The notes beneath the pieces were generated by a model that was given only the letters and a program-made list of their open reading frames with translations, did no database searches and was not told the origin of the DNA. Both the position numbers and the translations under genes were made by a program. This document shows, piece after piece, positions 56,647 through 64,000 of a stretch of 64,000 nucleotides of DNA (position 1 is the stretch's first letter; each line of letters opens with the position of its first letter). Where the stretch lies: NCBI GenBank assembly GCA_937864115.1, contig CALMII010000016.1, positions 1-64,000 of the forward strand, in the 5' to 3' direction. The stretch is from an uncultured Steroidobacter sp. GTDB lineage: Bacteria; Pseudomonadota; Gammaproteobacteria; Steroidobacterales; Steroidobacteraceae.

Positions 56647-58221
56647 TCAATCCACGGTCTGCAGCCGGAACTGCCCGGGCCGCACGCCCAGCGCGGCCAG
56701 CGCAGCGAAATAGACCGCCGCGCCGCCCGCGACGATGGCGGCAAGCCAGGTAATCCGGCGCGTCGTCGACGCCGCCAGCCACTGCGCCACATCGCCACCG
56801 AACCACCACAGGAACAGCGCCATCGCCGCCGTCGCCAGTACGACCTGCAGCAGAAATTTGCGCCGCCCCGGCTGCGGCACCAGAGCGCCGCTGCGGATCA
56901 GCCCGAAATACAGCTGGCCCGCATTGAAGATCGCGCCGACGCCATTGCTGAGCGCCAGCAGCGCATGCATGCCCGGATCGCCCAGGCGCCCCGTGCCCCA
57001 CAGGATCACGACCACCAGCAGGTTCAGCACGATCGTCAGGGCCAGCGCGCGCATGGCCACTTTCACGGGCCCCTTGGTGTCCTGGCGCGCGTAGTAGCCG
57101 GGCGCCAGCACCTTGATCAGGCTCCAGCCCAGCAGCGCGAACGAAAACGCCATGAGCGCCAGCTGCGTCATCTCGACATCGAACGCCGTGAACTCGCGAC
57201 GATGATAGATCGCCACGGTGAGCGGCCCGGCCAGCACGAACAGCGCCACCGAGGCCGGAATGACGATCAGGCAGACCAGACGAATGGCCCAGTCGAGCGT
57301 GATCGCGAAATCCCGCGTCGACTGTTTTGCATGCTGCGCCGACAGGCTCGGCAGGATCACGGTGGCGAGCGCAATGCTGAAGACGCCGAGCGGAAACTCG
57401 ACCAGCCGGTCGGCGAAATACAGCCACGTCATGCTGCCGTCGGCGAGCAGCGAGGCGATGCCGCTGCTGATCATCACGCTCAGCTGGCCCATCGACGAGC
57501 CGAGAATCGCCGGGCCCATCAGCTTCGCGATGCGCTTCACCGCTTCGTGCTGCAGGTTCCAGCGCGGCAGGCGCAGCAGTTTCATGCGGATCAGCGGCGG
57601 AAACAGCAGCGCGCACTGCACCACGCCGCCGACGAACACACCCACGGCGAGTGCGATCACCGGCTGTTCGAAATACGGCGACAGCCACGCCGCGAACACG
57701 ATCATCACGACGTTCAGCAGCACCGAGCTGAAGGCGGGCAACGCGAATTTCTGATAGCTGTTCAGCACCCCGCCGGCGAGCGCCGTGAGCGAGACGAAGA
57801 GCAGGTACGGGAACGTCCAGCGCAGCATCTCCACTGCGAGCCCGAACTGCCCCGCATCCTTGGCGCGAAAGCCCGGCGCACAGATCAGCACGATCAACGG
57901 CGCGATCACCACGCCGACGATCGACAGCACCAGCAGGAACAGCCCCATCGTGCCGGCGACGGAATCCACCAGCCCGCGCACTTCGTCGGTCGAACGTTTC
58001 GCCCGGTATTCGGCCACCACGGGCACGAACGCCTGCGAAAACGCGCCTTCCGCAAACAGCCGGCGCAGCAGGTTCGGGATCTGGTTGGCCAGCACGAACG
58101 CTTCGAGCGCGACGGCCGGAATCATCGATGCGTAGACGACGTCCCGCACCAGCCCGGTAATGCGGGACAGCAGCGTGGTCATCCCTACGATCGCAGTGCT
58201 GCGAAAAAAGGCGCGACTCAT
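56647..58221 (-). CDS. murJ: Lipid II flippase MurJ
   Basis: A 524-residue MOP-superfamily protein with about fourteen transmembrane helices. The N-terminal MSRAFFRSTAIVGMTTLLSR and LFAEGAFSQAFVPV segments are typical. It flips lipid II across the inner membrane for peptidoglycan. The ATG at 58221 is the family start; upstream in-frame sequence is not conserved-looking. Divergent to rpsT, as usual in gammaproteobacteria. Confidence 0.97.
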   Translation of the reverse strand: MSRAFFRSTAIVGMTTLLSRITGLVRDVVYASMIPAVALEAFVLANQIPNLLRRLFAEGAFSQAFVPVVAEYRAKRSTDEVRGLVDSVAGTMGLFLLVLSIVGVVIAPLIVLICAPGFRAKDAGQFGLAVEMLRWTFPYLLFVSLTALAGGVLNSYQKFALPAFSSVLLNVVMIVFAAWLSPYFEQPVIALAVGVFVGGVVQCALLFPPLIRMKLLRLPRWNLQHEAVKRIAKLMGPAILGSSMGQLSVMISSGIASLLADGSMTWLYFADRLVEFPLGVFSIALATVILPSLSAQHAKQSTRDFAITLDWAIRLVCLIVIPASVALFVLAGPLTVAIYHRREFTAFDVEMTQLALMAFSFALLGWSLIKVLAPGYYARQDTKGPVKVAMRALALTIVLNLLVVVILWGTGRLGDPGMHALLALSNGVGAIFNAGQLYFGLIRSGALVPQPGRRKFLLQVVLATAAMALFLWWFGGDVAQWLAASTTRRITWLAAIVAGGAAVYFAALAALGVRPGQFRLQTVD

Positions 58222-58375
58222 GCGTGAGGGCGCCTTGCGGATTCGTGGTCGAAATTCATGGGGCGGCAATGGTACAGGGGGCGAACCGTCCGGAACGGCC
58301 CGAGTTCAACCGCCCGATGCGACAAACCACCGGCGGAAAGACGCGGGGCTCGGGCGAATCCGGTTCATCCCTGCC

Positions 58376-58401
58376 CCGATTCGCCTTGCGGGGCGAATCG
58401 G
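58376..58401. other. Ten-bp hairpin upstream of rpsT promoter
   Basis: CCGATTCGCC and GGCGAATCGG with a six-base loop, followed by CGACTTTTCCC. It may end antisense or upstream transcription, or act as an operator; no protein is implied. Confidence 0.4.
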
Positions 58402-58412
58402 CGACTTTTCCC

Positions 58413-58441
58413 TTGCCTTGGCCGGGTCACATCGGCAGAAT
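58413..58441 (+). promoter_or_regulatory. Candidate sigma-70 promoter of rpsT
   Basis: TTGCCT, a 17-base spacer, then CAGAAT, ending 31 bases before the rpsT GTG. Four of six bases match in each box. Confidence 0.5.
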
Positions 58442-58472
58442 TCGCGCCTCTTTTTTCCCGAGTCGACCGTCC

Positions 58473-58742
58473 GTGGCCAATATCAAGTCAGCTGAAAAGC
58501 GCGCCGAACAGACCATCAAGCGCCGTGCCCGCAACATGGCCGCCCGCTCGAAGCTGCGTACCGCCATCAAGGGCGTCGTCAACGCCGTGGAATCGGGCGA
58601 CAAGGCCACTGCCGCTGCCAAGCTGAAGGCGGCCGCGCCGATCATCGATTCGATGGTCAACAAGGGCATCATCCATCGCAACAAGGCATCGCGGCACAAG
58701 AGCGCGCTGAATGCCCGCGTGAAGGAAATGGCGGCCGAGTAA
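58473..58742 (+). CDS. rpsT: 30S ribosomal protein S20
   Basis: An 89-residue S20 with the hallmark start ANIKSAEKRA and KAASRHKSALNAR-type end (here KASRHKSALNAR). The start codon is GTG, read as Met; in E. coli S20 starts at UUG and is translationally self-limited, so a weak start is normal here. A strong terminator follows. Divergent from murJ. Confidence 0.97.
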   Translation: MANIKSAEKRAEQTIKRRARNMAARSKLRTAIKGVVNAVESGDKATAAAKLKAAAPIIDSMVNKGIIHRNKASRHKSALNARVKEMAAE

Positions 58743-58764
58743 GCCGCGCTCTTCGGTCAAATGA

Positions 58765-58793
58765 AAAAGCCGGGCTCGACCCGGCTTTTTTAT
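58765..58793. terminator. Two-way terminator between rpsT and obgE
   Basis: AAAAAGCCGGG and CCCGGCTTTTTT form a strong stem with a CTCGA loop; both strands end in T-runs, so it serves the convergent rpsT and obgE. Confidence 0.92.
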
Positions 58794-58822
58794 TGTCCGC
58801 TCGGCGCGTCAACCCGTTGATT

Positions 58823-59903
<1,081 letters not shown>

Positions 59904-59916
59904 GACGCGCTCTTCC

Positions 59917-59970
59917 CGTGGGGCCGGCTTTAGCCGGCTTCTGCAGAGTCAGGCTGAAGCCTGACCTACA
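59917..59970. repeat. REP-like pair (B then A)
   Basis: CGTGGGGCCGGCTTTAGCCG and GTCAGGCTGAAGCCTGAC, then the extended tail (AGAAAGAAGCAGATCGCACG) shared with the copy at the left edge of the window. Between rpmA and obgE. Confidence 0.9.
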
Positions 59971-60012
59971 GAAAGAAGCAGATCGCACGACTCTTTCGCC
60001 GCCCCACCAACA

Positions 60013-60040
60013 AAAAGCCCCGGACGAGCCGGGGCTTTCT
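60013..60040 (-). terminator. Terminator after rpmA
   Basis: On the minus strand AAAGCCCCGG and CCGGGGCTTTTTG pair around CTCGT, 23 bases after the rpmA stop. Confidence 0.9.
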
Positions 60041-60062
60041 GCAAACTCTGATCGCGCGCGAC

Positions 60063-60320
60063 TTACTCGGTCACCACGCTCACGTAGGTGTGCTGCTGCA
60101 CGCCCTTCTTGCGGAAGTGCACGCGGCCTTCGGCCGTGGCAAACAGCGTGTAGTCCGTGCCGGTGCCGACATTGTCGCCAGCACGATAAACCGTGCCGCG
60201 CTGACGGACGATGATGTTGCCCGCGATCACGTGCTGACCGCCGAACTTCTTGAGACCGAGGCGCTTCGACTCGGAATCGCGACCGTTCTTGGTACTGCCG
60301 CCTGCCTTTTTATGTGCCAT
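60063..60320 (-). CDS. rpmA: 50S ribosomal protein L27
   Basis: An 85-residue L27 beginning [19 protein letters not shown], with [10 protein letters not shown] and GRVHFRKKG. Second gene of rplU-rpmA, 33 bases after rplU. Confidence 0.98.
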   Translation of the reverse strand: MAHKKAGGSTKNGRDSESKRLGLKKFGGQHVIAGNIIVRQRGTVYRAGDNVGTGTDYTLFATAEGRVHFRKKGVQQHTYVSVVTE

Positions 60321-60353
60321 GACTGAACTCTCTCGATGGGGTCAGACCGTCGC

Positions 60354-60665
60354 TCAGGCGACGATGCTGGTGATCTTCACTTCGGTGTAGGACTGACGAT
60401 GCGTGCCCTGGCGCAGGTAGTGCTTGCGCCGGCGGAATTTCACGATCGTCTTCTTGTCGTCGCGGCCGTGGCTCTGCACCGTGGCGACGACCTTGCCGCC
60501 GCTCAGGAACGGTGTGCCGACCTTGACGTTCTCGCCTTCGCCCACCAGCAGCACCTGGTCGAACTCGACGTTCGCACCGGCTTCGGCTTCCAGCTTCTCC
60601 ACGCGCACCACCGAACCTTCGGCAACGCGATACTGCTTACCACCCGTGGCAATTACGGCGTACAT
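60354..60665 (-). CDS. rplU: 50S ribosomal protein L21
   Basis: A 103-residue L21 starting [14 protein letters not shown] at the ATG 60665; C-terminal [16 protein letters not shown] is typical. First gene of rplU-rpmA with a good promoter at 60719-60747. Confidence 0.98.
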   Translation of the reverse strand: MYAVIATGGKQYRVAEGSVVRVEKLEAEAGANVEFDQVLLVGEGENVKVGTPFLSGGKVVATVQSHGRDDKKTIVKFRRRKHYLRQGTHRQSYTEVKITSIVA

Positions 60666-60718
60666 GATCTCGAAAACTCCGGACTTGCCCAGGAAGCCCG
60701 GGCGAGAAAAGGCCGCGA

Positions 60719-60747
60719 AGTGTACGGAGGGAAGCGGTCTCTGGCAA
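60719..60747 (-). promoter_or_regulatory. Sigma-70 promoter of rplU-rpmA
   Basis: On the minus strand, TTGCCA (60742-60747), a 17-base spacer and TACACT (60719-60724), about 50 bases before the rplU ATG. Both boxes are close to consensus and spacing is ideal. Confidence 0.75.
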
Positions 60748-60912
60748 CTGCTGCCGATCACACGGACCGGAAGAAATCCGGCATTTCAGCCAATCACTTA
60801 GGTGGGAGCCAGCCGGCGCAGGACCCCGCACGGCCCGAACATCCCTTGTCTCGCCACCGCCTTCGACACGCACCGCCTGTCGAATGGCAACTCGCTGTAA
60901 TTACTTGCTTTT

Positions 60913-60989
<77 letters not shown>

Positions 60990-61026
60990 AAGCGGAGAGA
61001 ATGGCGGACCGGTCGGCGTGTCGGGA

Positions 61027-61995
61027 TCAGTAAGTACGCTCGACGGAGAAATCTGCCAGTTCGCGCAGGGCTTGCTTGTATTGCGAATCGGGCAATACCG
61101 CGAGCGCCTCGATGGCGAGGGAGGCCTCCTGCCGCGCGAGGCGCGCAGTGTACGCAAGCCCCCCCGTCGATTCAATTGCAGCGGTGATCTGCGGCAGGTT
61201 CTCGGCGAGGCCGTTTTCGATGCTGTTGCGGATCATGGCGCGCTCGGCGTCGGTACCGTGTTTCATCGCATATATAAGAGGAAGCGTGGGCTTGCCTTCC
61301 GCAAGGTCGTCGCCGAGATTCTTGCCCAGGGCATCCCGGTCGGCGCGGTAATCGAGCGCGTCGTCGACGAGCTGGAACGCCGTACCGAGGTGTCTGCCGT
61401 AGCGCTTCATGGCGTCCTCGATGGCCGGGGAACTGCCGGCCAGGATGGCGGCGACCTGCGAACCGGCTTCGAACAATTGCGCCGTCTTGCGATGGATGAC
61501 TTCGAAGTAGCGCTCCTCCGTCGTGTCCGGATCGTGGGCGTTCATCAGCTGCAGGACTTCACCTTCGGCGATGCGATTGGTCGCACGGGCCATGACATCC
61601 ATGATCCGCATGCTGCCGAGGTCGACCATCATTTCGAAGGAACGGGAATAGACATAGTCGCCGACCAGGACGCTGGCTTCATTGCCCCAGAGCGAGTTCG
61701 CGGTGTCCTGACCGCGGCGCTGGGCCGAATGGTCGACCACGTCGTCATGCAGCAGCGTGGCCGTGTGGATGAACTCGATGATGGCCGCCGCCTGCGTATG
61801 CTTTTGATCCGTAAGGCCACAGGCGCGAGCGGCGACCACCACGACCAGCGGCCGCAGACGCTTGCCGCCGCTGCCGACGATGTATTCCGCCACCTGATTC
61901 ACCAGGACGACATCGCTGGCAAGGCGATCCCGAATGACGCGATCGACCTCTTTCAGATCGCCCGCAACCAGTTGCTTTACAGACTCGAAGCTCAT
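61027..61995 (-). CDS. ispB: Octaprenyl/polyprenyl diphosphate synthase
   Basis: A 322-residue trans-prenyltransferase. The first Asp-rich motif LLHDDVVDHS and the second QLVDDALDYRAD are present. Makes the long isoprenoid tail of ubiquinone. Next to tRNA-Pro and rplU, as in related genomes. The 100-base region to the AraC gene has GGCGACTGGC-like words but no gene. Confidence 0.96.
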   Translation of the reverse strand: MSFESVKQLVAGDLKEVDRVIRDRLASDVVLVNQVAEYIVGSGGKRLRPLVVVVAARACGLTDQKHTQAAAIIEFIHTATLLHDDVVDHSAQRRGQDTANSLWGNEASVLVGDYVYSRSFEMMVDLGSMRIMDVMARATNRIAEGEVLQLMNAHDPDTTEERYFEVIHRKTAQLFEAGSQVAAILAGSSPAIEDAMKRYGRHLGTAFQLVDDALDYRADRDALGKNLGDDLAEGKPTLPLIYAMKHGTDAERAMIRNSIENGLAENLPQITAAIESTGGLAYTARLARQEASLAIEALAVLPDSQYKQALRELADFSVERTY

Positions 61996-62097
61996 GTAAC
62001 CACGAGGAAATAATGACGGCGGCGAATGGTAGCCGAAGGGAGGGGGCGACTGGCGAGTTGGCCGCTCGCGACAGCGCCGCTCGACGGCGGACTCCGC

Positions 62098-62916
62098 CTA
62101 CGGACCTTCGCCTTCGCTGGCCGGCTCCGCATTCCGAAAGTACTTCCCGGGCGAGGCACCGAGCGTGCGCCGGAACATCGCGATGAAGGCACTGGGACTT
62201 TCGTAACCGAGATCCAGCGCGACGCGCGTGACCGTCTGCCCTTTACCGAGCCGGTCGATCGCTTCGAGCAGACGCATCTGCCGGCGCCACTCGGCGAAGG
62301 TCAATCCGGTTTCGCTCACGAACAATCGGGCCAGCGTGCGTGCGCTCGCTCCGACCTGCGGCGCCCACGCCTCCAGGCCACGCTCGTCCGCGGGGTTCCT
62401 GATCAACGACTCGCACAACTGCCGGACGCGCTTGTCGCTCGCGAGCGGCAGATTCAACGGCGCCGCCTCCAGACCATGCAACTCATCCACGATGACCTGC
62501 ATCAGACGCGCCGCCGAACCGGCAGCCGCGTATGCGTTTCCGACATCCACCGCCTCGAAGATCAGCTCGCGCAGCAGCGGCGATACGTGAACGACCCGGC
62601 AGTCGTCCGGCAGTCCCTGCGTTGCGGAAGCATCGACGAACAGGGACAGCAGCACGACCGGCTGCGTCGCATACGCACAGTGTTCGGCTTCGGAGGGAAT
62701 CCACACCGCCTGGCTGGGCGGCACCAGCCACGTGGCCTCTTCGCGGACGAGCCGAAACACTCCCTCGGCGCAATAGAAAAGATGTGCACGCGAATGCCGG
62801 TGCGTTGGCGTCCGGCCCGGACCCAGCCGATAGGACATCGTCAGAATCGGCCGCTGCGGATCATCGACACGGCCGTGATCGACCGGTTTGGCGATTGGCA
62901 GCTTGGCGATATCCAT
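62098..62916 (-). CDS. AraC-family transcriptional regulator with cupin sensor
   Basis: A 272-residue regulator. The N-terminal cupin (about 25-120, HRHSRAHLFYCAEGVFRL) is followed by two AraC helix-turn-helices (about 170-265; FAEWRRQMRLLEAIDRLGKG and ALDLGYESPSAFIAMFRRTLG). The pattern resembles NimR-like regulators. It is divergent from the MBL hydrolase gene at 62995 and is a plausible controller of it. Confidence 0.88.
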   Translation of the reverse strand: MDIAKLPIAKPVDHGRVDDPQRPILTMSYRLGPGRTPTHRHSRAHLFYCAEGVFRLVREEATWLVPPSQAVWIPSEAEHCAYATQPVVLLSLFVDASATQGLPDDCRVVHVSPLLRELIFEAVDVGNAYAAAGSAARLMQVIVDELHGLEAAPLNLPLASDKRVRQLCESLIRNPADERGLEAWAPQVGASARTLARLFVSETGLTFAEWRRQMRLLEAIDRLGKGQTVTRVALDLGYESPSAFIAMFRRTLGASPGKYFRNAEPASEGEGP

Positions 62917-62994
62917 TGACCGATTATAGCCATCGCGCAGATCGCCCCCGGGCTACGTTGCGCGCCACGAGTACCCTCATCCAAGGAGACGCCC

Positions 62995-63786
62995 GTGGAA
63001 AAACCACTGCACATTTCCGGCGCCGTATCGGTGCTGCCGTCCTACGTTCAGATTCCCGGACTGGGGCTTCTGCCCGCCAACGCCTATGTTGTGAAGTCCA
63101 CGGCACCCGTGCTCATCGACACCGGCCTGCCTGCGGACACCGACGAGTTCATGAATGCGCTGCGGTCGGTCATCGATCCACGCGACCTGCGCTGGATCTG
63201 GCTGACGCACATCGACCAGGATCACGTCGGCAGCCTGCGCCGACTGCTCGATGAGGCGCCACGCGCCAAGGTGGTGACCAATTTCCTCGGACTGGGGAAA
63301 CTCGGTCTGGTGGGCCCTCCTCCGCTGGAACGGGTTCATCTGCTGAATCCCGGCCAGAGCATCGACGCAGGCGATCGAACGCTGTTTGCCGTTGCACCGC
63401 CGACCTACGACGCGCCGGAAACGATGGGCGTCTACGACGGCAAGTCGCACATGTTCTTCAGCTCGGACTGCTTCGGCGCCATCCTGAATCAACCAGCGGA
63501 GGATGCCGCCGCCATCGCACCGGACGCATTGCGCGAAGGCCAGACATTGTGGACGACCATCGATTCGCCATGGTTGCGACACACCAGCGACACCTGGCTT
63601 GCGGGCGCACTCGATGATCTGCGCCGAATGCAGCCCAGAGCCGTCCTGAGCAGTCACCTGCCACCGGCTTTCGGCATGACGGAGACATTCGCAGATGCAC
63701 TGGTCGCAGCGCGCAACGCGGCGCCGTTCATCGGACCCGATCAACCCGCATTCGAAGAGGCACTGGCGTCGCTCGCCGCGGCTTGA
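62995..63786 (+). CDS. MBL-fold metallohydrolase
   Basis: A 263-residue metallo-beta-lactamase-fold protein. The metal site THIDQDH gives His72, Asp74, Asp76 and His77; a further DCFG and SSHLPP (His) supply later ligands. The overall pattern resembles ODP/flavodiiron-type hydrolases without a flavodoxin part. GTG start at 62995 with AAGGAG eight bases upstream. It is divergent from an AraC regulator. Substrate unknown. Confidence 0.85.
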   Translation: MEKPLHISGAVSVLPSYVQIPGLGLLPANAYVVKSTAPVLIDTGLPADTDEFMNALRSVIDPRDLRWIWLTHIDQDHVGSLRRLLDEAPRAKVVTNFLGLGKLGLVGPPPLERVHLLNPGQSIDAGDRTLFAVAPPTYDAPETMGVYDGKSHMFFSSDCFGAILNQPAEDAAAIAPDALREGQTLWTTIDSPWLRHTSDTWLAGALDDLRRMQPRAVLSSHLPPAFGMTETFADALVAARNAAPFIGPDQPAFEEALASLAAA

Positions 63787-63857
63787 AGCCATGCATGCTC
63801 CGTACGATTTTTCTGATCGACTTGTCTGCCGGCTTGATCAGCCACGAGCACGACCTC

Positions 63858-63998
63858 CTAGGAGATCGGCGCGGCGCACGACACCACCTGCGCCAGCTCA
63901 AGGTACCGACAGAACGCATTGGCCATCTCCATCTGCCACGGTGTCCGGCATTCCGGCTCAAACAACTGCGGCGAGCCTGCCAGCACGCAGATGCATCC
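63858..63998 (-). CDS. Partial gene at the right edge, C-terminal 46 residues
   Basis: An open frame runs off the window on the minus strand and ends in TAG at 63858-63860. Visible residues include CICVLAGSPQLFEPECRTPW and ANAFCRYLELAQVV. Codon choice is typical of the neighbours. I do not recognise the family. A second, longer open frame in this stretch (63728-63961) has Arg/Trp-rich antisense character and I left it out. Confidence 0.35.
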   Translation of the reverse strand, partial: GCICVLAGSPQLFEPECRTPWQMEMANAFCRYLELAQVVSCAAPIS

Positions 63999-64000
63999 CG

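Noticed and set aside
61018..62013. Long open frame opposite ispB
   Set aside because: Antisense to a complete polyprenyl synthase with all motifs; no family resemblance.
63728..63961. Minus-strand open frame at the right edge
   Set aside because: Composition is Arg/Trp-rich, it overlaps the end of the MBL gene and a better edge frame ends at 63858.

Overview
This is a GC-rich proteobacterial chromosome segment, most likely from a Gammaproteobacterium of the Xanthomonadales/Nevskiales/Steroidobacterales kind. I infer this from the gene order fimT-pilV / ispH-lspA-ileS-ribF-murJ / rpsT / obgE-rpmA-rplU / ispB, a DUF2058 gene, a homodimeric-type pyruvate dehydrogenase E1 with a lipoylated E3, and class II dihydroorotase beside RNase T and Grx4. 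Coding density is high. I see no prophage, insertion sequence or CRISPR array.

Layout. (1) 68-10303 is a guanidine-use island. A guanidine-I (ykkC) riboswitch at about 7320-7442 precedes a three-gene ABC importer on the + strand. The divergent - strand operon encodes two DUF1989 proteins, a biotin 'urea carboxylase' type enzyme (probably guanidine carboxylase) and allophanate hydrolase. Together they would import guanidine, carboxylate it, deiminate it and release ammonia and CO2. (2) 10547-16389 holds chemosensory-like genes (a CheY-type receiver, a helical protein with a CheZ-like DxxxQ motif, a large double-sensor CheW protein) interleaved with a histidine phosphatase and a PIN toxin-antitoxin pair. 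(3) 16577-28165 is mixed metabolism: phenylalanine hydroxylase, an IorAB-type molybdenum hydroxylase, alcohol dehydrogenase, NUDIX hydrolase, thioredoxin-like protein, DUF2058, ArsC-like reductase, FAD-linked oxidase, quinone oxidoreductase and a Yip1 membrane protein. (4) 28272-34186 is the pyruvate dehydrogenase operon aceE-aceF-lpdA. (5) 34437-41519 has an M17 aminopeptidase, pyrC, rnt, grx4, DUF1289, nadC, sodB and a GT9 glycosyltransferase. (6) 41761-49120 has a GAF-PAS-PAS-GGDEF-EAL protein, two lipid-linked or envelope glycosyltransferases, a cation efflux protein and a DUF374 acyltransferase. (7) 49183-63998 is housekeeping: tRNA-Thr, a Fur-family regulator, two minor pilins, the ispH-to-ispB block with tRNA-Pro, an AraC regulator and an MBL hydrolase.

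The most unusual feature is the density of short repeats that form hairpins. At least four families occur: paired REP-like palindromes (about ten sites), a GC-rich CCTCCCCCGC/GCGGGGGAGG hairpin, a 'GGCGACTGGC / ACAGGCGACAGG' word repeat, and long imperfect hairpins built from words such as CTCCGTG or GTGACGAAG. They fill nearly every convergent junction and several operon gaps. Some lie in frame inside genes (guanidine carboxylase and three sites in lpdA), and REP copies supply the last residues and stop codons of three proteins. No mobilising enzyme for them is visible in the window.
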